NCBI GenBank assembly: GCA_937929945.1 | Contig: CALFUK010000148.1 | Coordinates: 1 to 53,590, forward strand | Length of the DNA stretch: 53,590 nt | Direction of reading: 5' to 3' | Origin: an uncultured Saprospiraceae bacterium | GTDB taxonomy: Bacteria > Bacteroidota > Bacteroidia > Chitinophagales > Saprospiraceae | Shown: piece after piece, positions 42,358 through 51,645 of the stretch | Layout: every line of letters begins with the position of its first letter | Numbering within the stretch: the first letter of the stretch is position 1 | The notes under the pieces: generated by a model | Databases searched by the model: none | What the model was told of the DNA's origin: nothing | The model's input: the letters and a program-made list of their open reading frames with translations, nothing else | Position numbers and translations under genes: made by a program

Positions 42358-44559
42358 ATGAAATTACCCTACTTACTCACGATCATTTGTTTTAGTTATT
42401 TCTCCTTCGGGCAGAAGAAGCTTTCCGTCAATAAACTGACGGATGAGGTCGTCATAGATGGCATCATGGATGAAGGATTCTGGACAACGGCAGACGTAGC
42501 GGATGACTTTGTACAATACTTTCCTTCGGATACGGTCCCTGCATTTGGTCAGTCAGAGCTCAAGATGTTCTACGATGATAAGCGACTCATCATCGGGATT
42601 AAATGCTACGGTAAAGGTAATGACTGGGTGGTGAATTCGCTCAAAAGGGATTATCGAGCGGGAGGAATTGATAACATGACCTTGGTCTTCGATGCTTTTC
42701 AGGATAAGACTAATGCGTATTTTTTCGGTATTAATGCCGAAGGAGTGATTCGAGAGGGAGTGATTACGAATGGTGGAAATGACTTTCGTGATTTTGATGA
42801 GTCATGGGATAATAAGTGGAAGGGCGAGGCTCAAAAATTCGACGGATACTACACGGCTGAATTAGAGATCCCCTTCAGTAGTCTTCGATATAAGTCAGGC
42901 AGCCAGCAGTGGAATTTTGATGCCTATCGCTATGACGCTCAATATAATGAGTGGAGTACTTGGACAGGCACACCACGAATATTTCCGATGACTAACCTGG
43001 CTTATCACGGCACCATAGAGTGGGAGGAACCCCTGAAGCCGACCAGCGGCACGATTTCCGTGATTCCATTTGTCACAGCTGGCGTCAGTAAGAATCATGA
43101 AGAAGGGACAGAGACGCAGTTTACCAGAGACATCGGTGGAGATGTGAAGGTGGCGGTCACCTCAGGTCTAAATCTTGATCTGACCATCAATCCAGACTTC
43201 TCACAAGTAGAAGTGGACAGGCAGATCACAGACTTATCTCGCTTTGAAATATTCTTCCCCGAGCGCCGACAATTTTTCTTGGAGAATGCTGATCTATTCA
43301 GTGGCTTTGGCTTTTCTAATATCAATCCATTCTTCTCCAGACGCATCGGAGTCAGTCGAGATAAGAATGACGATCTCGTCCAAAACAGAATCTACGCTGG
43401 GGCCAGGCTCAGTGGAAAGGTGAATGACGATATGCGCATCGGCCTCCTCAATATGCAGACGGGCTCAGTCAAAGAAGAGGGCGTCTTCGCCACTAATTAT
43501 ACCGTAGCGGCAGTGCAGCAGAAAGTAATGGATCGATCTAACATCGGATTCATGATGGTGAATAAGCAAGTGCTCGGTATTGATGAGGCTAATGCTTTTG
43601 ATATCACCAGGCATAACCGAGTCGCGGGTATTGATTTTAATTTCGCGGATAAGAATAATATGTGGATAGGGAAGACGTTCCTTCATGGCTCACTGTCAGA
43701 TGGAGAGGAAGGAGTCCCGATCAGCCACGGATTAGAGCTGGCCTATAACAGTAGAACCTGGGTCGTCGGATGGCGGCATGAGTATGTGGATGAAGACTAT
43801 GATGCGCAGGTGGGCTTCATCAGAAGAAAGGATTATTTTCAGATCAATCCCAACGCAGGATATCAGCTCTTCCCAGCGAAGGGCATGTTCAATAATATAA
43901 CTATGGGTGTGGATGCTGAGTTTGTCTTTCGTCCAGAGATTGGTAAGTCTGATCATGAGATCACTATGGGTATGCGCGCCCAGACCAGAGACAATGCTAG
44001 ATTTGATATCGGGGTGAGTCATCAGTATATCTTTCTGACTGATGCCTTCGATCCCACTGGGACAGATTCTGAGACGCTGCCAGCTATGACAGGATATAAT
44101 TACATTAATGTCTCGGGTTCCTATGGTTCTGATCGCCGGAAGCCCGTGTCATTTTTCATCAGGCCATCCATCGGTGCTTACTTCAATGGTAGGCGCTATG
44201 GAGTACGTGGTCGACTCACATTCGTGGCTAAGCCTAAAGCCCAGCTGGCCATTGACATGAATTACAATTACTTCGACATGCCGCACCTCGATGGCAGTCG
44301 AGAGACCTTTCTACTCGGGCCCAGATTGGACTATACATTTTCTAAGAAGCTGTTCTTCACCACTATCGTACAATACAACACGCAGTCAGAAAATACGAAT
44401 ATTAATGCCAGGCTACAGTGGCGCTTTGCTCCTGTATCGGACTTCTTCTTGGTCTTCACTGATAATTACTTCACTGGGTCTGATATCTCAGATCGCTTCG
44501 CTATCAACATCAGGAATCGAGCGATTGTGGCTAAGCTGACGTATTGGCTAAATACTTAG
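42358..44559 (+). CDS. DUF5916 outer-membrane protein with CBM9-like N-terminal domain
   Basis: A 733-residue exported protein starting at ATG 42358; a TTG at 42349 is in frame but overlaps the promoter box. Signal peptide to about residue 19 (ending FSFGQ). Residues about 22-205 resemble a CBM9-like sugar-binding domain (VIDGIMDEGFWTTADVADDF near the start). The rest is DUF5916, including DLTINPDFSQVEVDRQ and FFPERRQFFLENADLF, and a C-terminus with alternating hydrophobic residues and a terminal aromatic-containing strand (AKLTYWLNT) suggesting a beta-barrel. The family is widely found in Bacteroidota; the function is unknown. It directly follows the giant adhesin gene. Confidence 0.85.
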   Translation: MKLPYLLTIICFSYFSFGQKKLSVNKLTDEVVIDGIMDEGFWTTADVADDFVQYFPSDTVPAFGQSELKMFYDDKRLIIGIKCYGKGNDWVVNSLKRDYRAGGIDNMTLVFDAFQDKTNAYFFGINAEGVIREGVITNGGNDFRDFDESWDNKWKGEAQKFDGYYTAELEIPFSSLRYKSGSQQWNFDAYRYDAQYNEWSTWTGTPRIFPMTNLAYHGTIEWEEPLKPTSGTISVIPFVTAGVSKNHEEGTETQFTRDIGGDVKVAVTSGLNLDLTINPDFSQVEVDRQITDLSRFEIFFPERRQFFLENADLFSGFGFSNINPFFSRRIGVSRDKNDDLVQNRIYAGARLSGKVNDDMRIGLLNMQTGSVKEEGVFATNYTVAAVQQKVMDRSNIGFMMVNKQVLGIDEANAFDITRHNRVAGIDFNFADKNNMWIGKTFLHGSLSDGEEGVPISHGLELAYNSRTWVVGWRHEYVDEDYDAQVGFIRRKDYFQINPNAGYQLFPAKGMFNNITMGVDAEFVFRPEIGKSDHEITMGMRAQTRDNARFDIGVSHQYIFLTDAFDPTGTDSETLPAMTGYNYINVSGSYGSDRRKPVSFFIRPSIGAYFNGRRYGVRGRLTFVAKPKAQLAIDMNYNYFDMPHLDGSRETFLLGPRLDYTFSKKLFFTTIVQYNTQSENTNINARLQWRFAPVSDFFLVFTDNYFTGSDISDRFAINIRNRAIVAKLTYWLNT

Positions 44560-44585
44560 ATTGGTATAGTAGATCTATCCCACAT

Positions 44586-45518
44586 TTACATGAAACAATC
44601 ATCTGGCTGTCCCATCAAATCATCTACCAATACCTGTAGACCTAAATAATGATCAGCCAGCTCTGGGTTAGGTTTAGTATGGTTAAAATTCTGATGGCGC
44701 CAGAAGGTCATGGATGTACCTGCATAAATAGTAAAGGCTTTCAATGATTTCTTTTCAAGATCAAGTAAGGATATGTTCTCTTGATAGCCTGCGATCAGAT
44801 GTTTGGCTTTTATTAAGTTGATTATTTGGCCTTCGGCGCAGGTGCCGATGATGGTCATGCCCAGATCGAAGATTCGATAGTAGCGAGCTGCTTCTTCAAA
44901 ATCCATGATGGTGAGCGCGTCTTCCTGATCGCTGACGATCACATTGTCCCAGAATAGATCGCTGTGGATCAAGCTTTGCGGTAGCTCCAGGTCAAGATAG
45001 GGAGAGAGATAGTCTTGTATATTTCGCAGCCACTGACTGAAGCGTGAGCCAGCTGCGTAGTGACTGACCAGATCGAATGTATGCTGCCCATAGCTGGGTG
45101 CATGTGGCAGATAGCTTGGAGGTTCTATGCAGTGCAGTCTTCCTAATTGCTTCCCCAGCATCGTTAGTAATTTTGGTGATAGGTCTTGTATGGGCTTCCC
45201 TGGGATATAGCTTTTCATCATAATGGGCTTATCCTGCCAGGTCAAGATAGATTCGCCAGCCGATGTAGCTATGACTTCTGTCGTGCTATATTGCTGAGTC
45301 TTTAGGTATTCTAAGAGCTTGGCTAAGCCTTGTACAGAGGCATATGATTTCTGTTCGAAGAGGCAGAGTACATAAGGTTGCTTTTTAGTGTGGATGAGGT
45401 AGTTGGTATTTTCTAATCCGCCGCTCAATGGTTGAATTGACTCAATATTGAGGATGCCATAAAGTAGTCCGATGGCTTCTATATCTGCTTTACTGATTTG
45501 GATGTGTGTCTTCTTCAT
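44586..45518 (-). CDS. Homoserine kinase type II-like (APH-fold kinase)
   Basis: A 310-residue kinase with the aminoglycoside phosphotransferase fold. I chose ATG 45518, one base after the thrC stop; a longer frame to 45545 overlaps thrC by 26 bases. The nucleotide loop reads LSGGLENTNYLIHT, the catalytic loop LIHSDLFWDNVIV (Asp and Asn), and the metal site IMDFEEAARYYRIFDLGM. Members phosphorylate homoserine or related alcohols. The position directly after threonine synthase supports homoserine as substrate, in place of the GHMP-type ThrB usual in many bacteria; this is inference from context. Confidence 0.78.
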   Translation of the reverse strand: MKKTHIQISKADIEAIGLLYGILNIESIQPLSGGLENTNYLIHTKKQPYVLCLFEQKSYASVQGLAKLLEYLKTQQYSTTEVIATSAGESILTWQDKPIMMKSYIPGKPIQDLSPKLLTMLGKQLGRLHCIEPPSYLPHAPSYGQHTFDLVSHYAAGSRFSQWLRNIQDYLSPYLDLELPQSLIHSDLFWDNVIVSDQEDALTIMDFEEAARYYRIFDLGMTIIGTCAEGQIINLIKAKHLIAGYQENISLLDLEKKSLKAFTIYAGTSMTFWRHQNFNHTKPNPELADHYLGLQVLVDDLMGQPDDCFM

Positions 45519-45519
45519 G

Positions 45520-46983
45520 TCAGTCCTCAGTTGTTCTGATTTCATTCTCCTCCCAATGTGCGCTCATACTGTGCAATAGAGCTTCTTCCAGATGAGCTAA
45601 ATCAGCGGTATAGCCTTTTTGGCATCTACGCTTAGCTGTCTCTATGGAGGGATGGGTGGCATCTTCTGGTAGCATCTTACTTCCCAATGCGCGCTGAATG
45701 ATGCCAGGAAATTTGGCTGGATGAGCAGTAGAGAGGCAGATCACTTTATGATGAGCTAGCTGGCCTGTGAGTGAATTCGCAACAGCGACTGAGACGGCCG
45801 TATGAGGGTCTAAGAGGTACTGCTCAGATTCGTATACATCCTTAATGGTGCTGATGGTCATGTCATCCGAGATGCTCATGGATAGATAGCCATCGCTGTA
45901 AGCTTGATGAATCTCTTGATCAAACTGCACTGACCCCGAGCGATCAAATTCTTCGGTCCATTGCTTGATCCGAGCTGTGTCTCCATTCACACAGAAATAC
46001 AAGTACCTCCAAAAATTAATGGGGATCAGGATGTCGATCGCAGATGATACGGTTTCATGCAATGGTGCTTTGCTGAATCGGCCCACGCTGAAGATTCGAT
46101 GTAGACAGGCATTTTTATTATTGGCTATGACGAGCTGCTTCACGGGTAGGCCCATCTTTCTGGCTATGCCTCCAGCACAGAGATTGCCAAAGCCTCCCGA
46201 AGGTACCACCATACTAAGATCGTCTCCTACTTCATCTACAACCTGTAGGTAGCCATAGAAATAGTGGACGGTCTGGATCATGATTCGACCCCAGTTTAGC
46301 GAATTGACACTTGAGAGATTTACCTTTTCTTTAAATCCTTGATTGGCGTAGAGCTGGCTGATGACTAGGTCAAGATCGTCTCCGCCATCGGGACAATGGT
46401 AGACGCCTACAGGGTGGACGTTTTGCTGAGTGAGGGTGGTCATCTGTCGTTCTTGTTCTTCGGTGATCAGACCTTTGGGGTAGAGCACCCAGGCGTCCAA
46501 GGTGGACTTACCCGCGATGTAGCTGGCTGCTGCTGGTCCAGTGTCACCTGTGGTAGCTACGATGATGGATAATCTTTTTTTCTTGCGCTGTAGAAAGAAG
46601 TCCACCAGATTTATCAAAAAGGATAAGCCGACATCTTTAAATGAAAGAGTAGAGCCGTAGAATAATTCCATGATGTATGTCTCTGGGCGCGATTCTAATT
46701 CTTTAATGGGGATGACTTCTTCCTTCTCAAATGTCTGATAGGAGCGCTGAATGATTTGTCTTAGCTCCTCAGCTGAGATGGCAGCACGATCAATAAATAA
46801 AGACAGTATCTCAAAGGCCAAAGCTGGATAGCTGAGTGATTTCCACTTTGCCAGCTGATCCGCTGATATTTTAGGTAAGTATTCTGGTACGTATAGGCCA
46901 CCGTCAGTAGCGTAGCCGTCCAGTATGGCCGTCTCTAAGTCTACCGGATCACCTCCACCCTTGTTGCTGATGTATTGGAGCAT
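45520..46983 (-). CDS. thrC: Threonine synthase
   Basis: ThrC converts O-phosphohomoserine to threonine using PLP. The 487-residue protein shows the N-terminal MLQYISNKGG and GLYVPEYLPKI, the PLP lysine in FYGSTLSFKDVG (Lys116), the motif VATTGDTGPAAASYI, and VVPSGGFGNLCAGGIARKMG for phosphate binding. Length fits the longer ThrC class found in Bacteroidota and gamma-proteobacteria. The kinase that would make its substrate starts one base after the stop codon. Confidence 0.94.
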   Translation of the reverse strand: MLQYISNKGGGDPVDLETAILDGYATDGGLYVPEYLPKISADQLAKWKSLSYPALAFEILSLFIDRAAISAEELRQIIQRSYQTFEKEEVIPIKELESRPETYIMELFYGSTLSFKDVGLSFLINLVDFFLQRKKKRLSIIVATTGDTGPAAASYIAGKSTLDAWVLYPKGLITEEQERQMTTLTQQNVHPVGVYHCPDGGDDLDLVISQLYANQGFKEKVNLSSVNSLNWGRIMIQTVHYFYGYLQVVDEVGDDLSMVVPSGGFGNLCAGGIARKMGLPVKQLVIANNKNACLHRIFSVGRFSKAPLHETVSSAIDILIPINFWRYLYFCVNGDTARIKQWTEEFDRSGSVQFDQEIHQAYSDGYLSMSISDDMTISTIKDVYESEQYLLDPHTAVSVAVANSLTGQLAHHKVICLSTAHPAKFPGIIQRALGSKMLPEDATHPSIETAKRRCQKGYTADLAHLEEALLHSMSAHWEENEIRTTED

Positions 46984-47032
46984 GTTACATGTTTTGATTT
47001 TGTACTTATCGAAGTGAGCTGATTCACAGGCT

Positions 47033-47983
47033 TCATAGCTGATGTATATTTCGATAGACGGCGGAGGCTATCATGATGTCTTGTACCGCGACTCCTGTGA
47101 GGTCTACCACGATGATCTGCTCCGGACTGGTCCGCCACAGATGCTTGTGCTGTAGTGTGTGGCCCAGCTCCAGCACTTGATCTTGTGCTATCAGCCCAGC
47201 TTTCACTGCTTGGTAGATCTCGCCTCGGCTCTGGCTCTGAGGGAGGCTGTCTGCGATGACCATGTCTGCCTGCTGTAAGATCTGAGGGTCCAGCTCTTGT
47301 TTATCAGCCGTGTCTGAGCCTACGGCTATGATGACTGTGCCAGGCTGAATATCTGATGCAGCGAGCAGCGGCGTTTCTGAGGGTGTCGTGGTGATGATCA
47401 CATCCGCATGCTGTGCCACTGCGGCGCAGCTGTCTGCTATTTGGATGTCATACTCGTCTCCGAACTCATCTCTATATTGTTCAGCATGATCTTTGTTTCT
47501 GCCCCAGAGCCATACCGTCTTGCAGGGTGTATGCTGCTGTAGCTGAAGTAGCTGTAGCTTAGCCTGCACACCCGTACCGATGATGCCTATAGCCTGTGGC
47601 TTTTCCTGAGCAAAGTGCTGAGCCGCCAAGGCTCCAGCGGCAGCTGTCCGTATGTCTGTCAGATGGCCTTCGTCTAAGAGCACACTGACGAGCTGGCCAG
47701 TCTGCTGATTGAAGAGCAGCATCATGCCTTGTCCTGATGCTATACCTCGTTTAGGGTTCTCGTAGAAGCCTGAAGCGATCTTGATCACATAGTAGTCATC
47801 CTGCTTGATGTAGCCATATTTGATGTGGACGTCGCCTGGAGGGTCTTCGAAGATGAGCTCGCCTACGGGTGGGACTACCGTGTTGCCATTGCTGTATTGG
47901 ATAAAGCCTTCTCGCATAGCAGCTATCACATCTACCTGTGAGAGTGCTGATTTGATCTGGTCTAAGTGTATGATGCTGGACAT
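47033..47983 (-). CDS. Ornithine cyclodeaminase/mu-crystallin family protein
   Basis: A 316-residue NAD(P)-binding enzyme. The N-terminal half has the substrate region (VIKIASGFYENPKRGIASGQG and GHLTDIRTAAAGALAA) and the dinucleotide fold follows (AIGIIGTGVQAKLQLLQL). Members make proline from ornithine, reduce cyclic imines such as pyrroline-2-carboxylate, or act in ectoine use; this sequence cannot be assigned to one. It sits between moeA (24 bases away) and thrC (49 bases), an arrangement that may reflect amino-acid metabolism or chance operon building. Confidence 0.86.
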   Translation of the reverse strand: MSSIIHLDQIKSALSQVDVIAAMREGFIQYSNGNTVVPPVGELIFEDPPGDVHIKYGYIKQDDYYVIKIASGFYENPKRGIASGQGMMLLFNQQTGQLVSVLLDEGHLTDIRTAAAGALAAQHFAQEKPQAIGIIGTGVQAKLQLLQLQQHTPCKTVWLWGRNKDHAEQYRDEFGDEYDIQIADSCAAVAQHADVIITTTPSETPLLAASDIQPGTVIIAVGSDTADKQELDPQILQQADMVIADSLPQSQSRGEIYQAVKAGLIAQDQVLELGHTLQHKHLWRTSPEQIIVVDLTGVAVQDIMIASAVYRNIHQL

Positions 47984-48007
47984 ATGATATATTTCTACTT
48001 GGTGTGT

Positions 48008-49210
48008 TTAGTTTCTGTATCTGATCACTCGATAGACTTGCTGTGCTTCGTATAGATCGACACCTCTGGGTAACTCCAAGAAGGCATCTCCCGCGGTCAA
48101 GCTGGCAAAATCACCAGACCCATTATTATTCACTGGTCTCGCCTCTAATACTCCTGCTGCGGAGTGCTGCAGAGACACAATGGGGTAGTAAGCCAGGTCA
48201 GGTTTAAAGGGTATGTCGGACTGGATTACGGCGTACTCTGTCGCTGATGGCTGTAGCTGTAGGCATGCCTGTAGCCAGGGTATGATGTAGTTGTGTGTAC
48301 ACATAAATGATGATACTGGATTGCCAGGCAGAGCAAAGACTAGTTTGCCTTCAGCTGATTTGCCAAACCAAAATGGTTTGCCTGGTCGCTGCTTGATCTT
48401 GTGAAATAACTGCTCGACTCCGAGCTCCTGCAAGACCTGTGGTAGGTAGTCATACTTACCCATGGATACGCCGCCTGAGAGGATCATGAAGTCATATGTG
48501 GCTAAGTGATCAGCTATCTTTATTCTGAGGGAGTCCAGATCATCAGCGATGTGAGATAGGCTGGCATTTATGGCGTAGCGACTCAGTGAAGCGTGAATCA
48601 TATGCACATTGGAGCGTCTGATCTGATATGCTTCGGGGGTGTCTTCTATATTCACTAGCTCGTCTCCAGTGGAGACAATGACGCAGCTTGGTACCTGACT
48701 GATTTGGACCTGATGGTAGCCACAACTGGCCGCTACGCCTATTTCGGCTTGGCTGATCTGGGTGCCTTTTGGCACCACGCACTCGCCAGCTGATCGATCT
48801 TCTCCGGCATAGTGGATGTTCTGTCCCTTCAGGATATCACTGATCAAGATAGTGGCGTGATCAGCTTCGATCCTGAGGTCTTCATACCTGATGACGGTGT
48901 CTGCACCTTCAGGTAGCATCGCACCTGTCATGACCTCTATGCAGGCTGCAGGATCAGTCAGATTTTGCTGAGGGCTGCCTGCGGGAGCGACACCCACCAA
49001 GGGTAGCTGACGCATCCCTTTTGCCAGGCTGTGCTCATAGTTGATCGCGATGCCGTCCATCGTCACACGATCATAGGGGGGGAGCTGCCTGTCGGTCAGG
49101 ATATCCTCTCTGAGAATTCGGGTTAGGCTGCTGGTCAGGGTTTGGGTGCTTATTCCGAAATCTTTTACTTCAGCAGTTATTATGGTTCGGGCTTCTTCTA
49201 CAGAGATCAT
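48008..49210 (-). CDS. moeA: Molybdopterin molybdenumtransferase MoeA
   Basis: MoeA inserts molybdate into adenylylated molybdopterin, the last step of molybdenum cofactor synthesis. The 400-residue length is standard. Motifs: PPYDRVTMDGIAI near the N-terminus, TGAMLPEGADTVIRYED, VSTGDELV, the MPT-binding SGGVSMGKYDYLP, and ALPGNPVSSF. It is in the same run as moaA, from which it is separated by one unrecognised gene. Confidence 0.94.
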   Translation of the reverse strand: MISVEEARTIITAEVKDFGISTQTLTSSLTRILREDILTDRQLPPYDRVTMDGIAINYEHSLAKGMRQLPLVGVAPAGSPQQNLTDPAACIEVMTGAMLPEGADTVIRYEDLRIEADHATILISDILKGQNIHYAGEDRSAGECVVPKGTQISQAEIGVAASCGYHQVQISQVPSCVIVSTGDELVNIEDTPEAYQIRRSNVHMIHASLSRYAINASLSHIADDLDSLRIKIADHLATYDFMILSGGVSMGKYDYLPQVLQELGVEQLFHKIKQRPGKPFWFGKSAEGKLVFALPGNPVSSFMCTHNYIIPWLQACLQLQPSATEYAVIQSDIPFKPDLAYYPIVSLQHSAAGVLEARPVNNNGSGDFASLTAGDAFLELPRGVDLYEAQQVYRVIRYRN

Positions 49211-49262
49211 ATGTGGGTTTCAGCTTGTTTTCAGTGGTAAGATATTCTTCTTCTGGTGGTCT

Positions 49263-49838
49263 TTAGAATAAGTCACGATTTAGATCTGTGTAGCCACTGT
49301 TTTTACATGATTCGAAGGCTGGATGCACTCTGATAAAGGACAGCATATCCTCACTCATAATGAGATCGTGGTCTAATAGATGATACTCTACGGATTTCAG
49401 CAAGGACTCGAATGCTTGTTTTGCATTTTCTTTATTGGCATAGGCACAGGCGAGATAGAAGTATGCTTCTGCATCGAGTGTGTTCATCTTGATGGCTTTC
49501 TTCAAGTCTTGGAGTGCATTAGTGACTTCTAGTTCTTTCAGTTTTTTGATGCCATCATGCTTCCAATAATCTAATGGTTTGTCCCCATTAGGCAGGATGA
49601 ATTTTTTCTTTAGCAGATCCAGGTTGAGGTGAATTTCAGCGGTGCGGCGAAGGAACAGATTCGTGGCTGTCTGGATTTGCATGTGGTGGCCATTAGCCAT
49701 TGTGATGTCATGCTGAGACTTGAAGGATGCTTTCCCTTTAGAGGCTGTCTGGCCATTGATGTATACGATCTCATTTCCATTCCAGACGCCTTCGATCTCG
49801 ATTTTTAGTTTGCCGAATATTTCCTTGTAGTAGTACAT
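49263..49838 (-). CDS. Hypothetical protein with TPR-like C-terminal part
   Basis: A 191-residue cytosolic protein that I do not recognise in its first half (beta-rich opening IFGKLKIEIEGVWNGNEIVYI). The second half contains helical repeats resembling tetratricopeptide units: LKELEVTNALQDLKKAIKMN, AEAYFYLACAYANKENAKQ and AFESLLKSVEYH in shortened form. It lies 17 bases after moaA and 52 before moeA, so it is cotranscribed with molybdenum cofactor genes. Such a scaffold could bind partner proteins, but a link to cofactor synthesis is only by position. Confidence 0.6.
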   Translation of the reverse strand: MYYYKEIFGKLKIEIEGVWNGNEIVYINGQTASKGKASFKSQHDITMANGHHMQIQTATNLFLRRTAEIHLNLDLLKKKFILPNGDKPLDYWKHDGIKKLKELEVTNALQDLKKAIKMNTLDAEAYFYLACAYANKENAKQAFESLLKSVEYHLLDHDLIMSEDMLSFIRVHPAFESCKNSGYTDLNRDLF

Positions 49839-49855
49839 ATCCTATAGCTATCTGA

Positions 49856-50845
49856 TTAGCCTCCTATGGTGGCCATTGATTCTGATACTGTATTGTTTAT
49901 GCCTCTATTGCGCTCGGCTTCGAAGCCGTCCTTGGCTCGGTGGCTGATGGCTGACTGGATCGCGCCTTTCAGCTCCTCGTCAGATGCTCCGTGTCTGAGC
50001 AGCTCCTTGATGCTGAATACACCACTATCATAAAGGCAGGTTTTCAAGAGTCCCTGGGGTGTGACACGGATGCGATTGCAGCTCCCGCAGAAGAGACGTG
50101 AGTAGGCAGCTATGAAGCCGACTGTACCTTGGTGTCCAGGGATATGGTAGTTCATAGAGGTGCTATGTGGCGGGTCTGGGACTTTCTCTATGCTGGGGTA
50201 TGTGTCTTTGATGTGCTGGATGGTCTGATGACTCGTCCAGTGCAGTGTGGCTGGATGATCTCCAGATCCATTGAAGGGCATCTCTTCTATAAATCTTACG
50301 CTGATGGGATGCGTCTCCGTCATGGCGACCATTGGGATGATGTCATCTATATTCTGCCCCTGCATCACCACACAGTTGATCTTCGTTTTGATGCCGCACT
50401 CCAGTAGCTCGTGGAGTGTGTCCATCACGGTATCATATTCATCTCGTCTGGTGATCTGGAAGAAGCGCTCTTTGTTGAGTGTATCCAGGCTGAGGTTTAC
50501 TGACTTGATACCGATCTCTTTGAAGCGGTGGACCTTACCCTTCGTTAGCGTACCATTCGTTGTGATGTGTAGATCATTGATGCCATCGATCTGATTGATG
50601 CTGTCTATGAATTCGAACATGCCTTTTCTGAGGAAGGGTTCGCCGCCAGTGATCCGGACCTTATTCACTCCTTCGGAAGCCAGGACCGTGATCAGTCTAT
50701 GCATCTCTTCATAGCTGAGGAGTTCTTCTCTTTTGACATAGCTTATGCCTTCTTCTGGCATGCAGTAGAAGCACCTCAGGTTACAACGGTCAGTGACAGC
50801 CAGTCTGACATAGTTGATTTTTCTATCGTGATTGTCTAAGAGCAT
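49856..50845 (-). CDS. moaA: GTP 3',8-cyclase MoaA
   Basis: MoaA is the radical SAM enzyme that, with MoaC, converts GTP to cyclic pyranopterin monophosphate. The N-terminal cluster motif is CNLRCFYC (Cys21, Cys25, Cys28). The SAM motif reads RITGGEPFLRKG. The C-terminal cluster motif is CGSCNRIRVTPQG with a later Cys in KTCLYDSG. The protein ends in the conserved Gly-Gly tail (SMATIGG). At 329 residues it is the usual length. It starts the minus-strand run. Confidence 0.96.
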   Translation of the reverse strand: MLLDNHDRKINYVRLAVTDRCNLRCFYCMPEEGISYVKREELLSYEEMHRLITVLASEGVNKVRITGGEPFLRKGMFEFIDSINQIDGINDLHITTNGTLTKGKVHRFKEIGIKSVNLSLDTLNKERFFQITRRDEYDTVMDTLHELLECGIKTKINCVVMQGQNIDDIIPMVAMTETHPISVRFIEEMPFNGSGDHPATLHWTSHQTIQHIKDTYPSIEKVPDPPHSTSMNYHIPGHQGTVGFIAAYSRLFCGSCNRIRVTPQGLLKTCLYDSGVFSIKELLRHGASDEELKGAIQSAISHRAKDGFEAERNRGINNTVSESMATIGG

Positions 50846-51048
50846 AGTGTAGCTGAAAAGTAATCATTTTAGAAGTAGGATGATAGGAAATAGCGAAAGT
50901 TAGTATGAAGATGTATGAGTGAAGGAAGAACAAGTAACGACGTATTTCGATCTAATTTTTATAGGTCTTAAAATTTTATTTGAATAAAGTGTTAAAATTT
51001 AGAATTATTGACTATATTTTAATCATTAAACCACTTAAATATTCAATT

Positions 51049-51504
51049 ATGGGTAATAAGGCAGAATCAGTATCAGATTATATGGCTAAAAAGTTAATCA
51101 CATTTTCACCTGATATGGATGTCAGGCAAGCCACAAAAGTACTATTGGAAAAAAGAATTTCTGGAGCTCCTGTAACGGATAAGTCTGGGAAGCTGATCGG
51201 CATGCTGTCTGAAAAAGATTGTATCCAGCTTATCGTGAGTGGGAATTATAACCAGCATCCATCGGGCATAGGGACAGTAGAAGATTATATGTCTAAAGAC
51301 GTGAAAGCCATCAAATCAAGTACCACCATAGATGAAGTCGCTTATCACTTCGTCAATTCTAATTTCAGACGATTTCCAGTGGTCAAAGAGGGGAGACTGG
51401 TGGGTCAGATCAGCCGGAGAGATGTACTGCGAGCTATTGACAAGCGCAGACCTGAAGTCACCCATGTACCTTCATCATGGAAACCCAGAATGCCGACAGT
51501 GTAA
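51049..51504 (+). CDS. CBS domain pair protein
   Basis: A 151-residue protein made of two CBS domains. The reading frame is open further upstream to 50980, but the ATG at 51049 gives the natural start MGNKAESVSDYM. CBS1 covers about residues 9-64 (SDYMAKKLITFSPDMDVRQA, GAPVTDKSGKLIGMLSEKD) and CBS2 about 79-136 (VEDYMSKDVKAIKSSTTI, FRRFPVVKEGRLVGQISRRD). Such stand-alone pairs usually bind adenine nucleotides and regulate partner proteins. No partner is adjacent. A terminator follows. Confidence 0.86.
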   Translation: MGNKAESVSDYMAKKLITFSPDMDVRQATKVLLEKRISGAPVTDKSGKLIGMLSEKDCIQLIVSGNYNQHPSGIGTVEDYMSKDVKAIKSSTTIDEVAYHFVNSNFRRFPVVKEGRLVGQISRRDVLRAIDKRRPEVTHVPSSWKPRMPTV

Positions 51505-51540
51505 TACCATTTTCCTTGGATACCAATTTCTTCCAAATAT

Positions 51541-51575
51541 GTCCTGGCTATCATTCGCATGTGCCAGGACTTTTT
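51541..51575 (+). terminator. Rho-independent terminator after the CBS gene
   Basis: GTCCTGGC (51541-51548) and GCCAGGAC (51563-51570) form a perfect 8-bp stem around a 14-base loop, followed by five T (51571-51575). It begins 36 bases after the CBS stop codon. Confidence 0.85.
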
Positions 51576-51645
51576 CATTTATTGAATTTTTAGCGATTTT
51601 CAAAAAAATTATAAAGCTATCACACAAAGTGGAAGCCGTCTAAAT

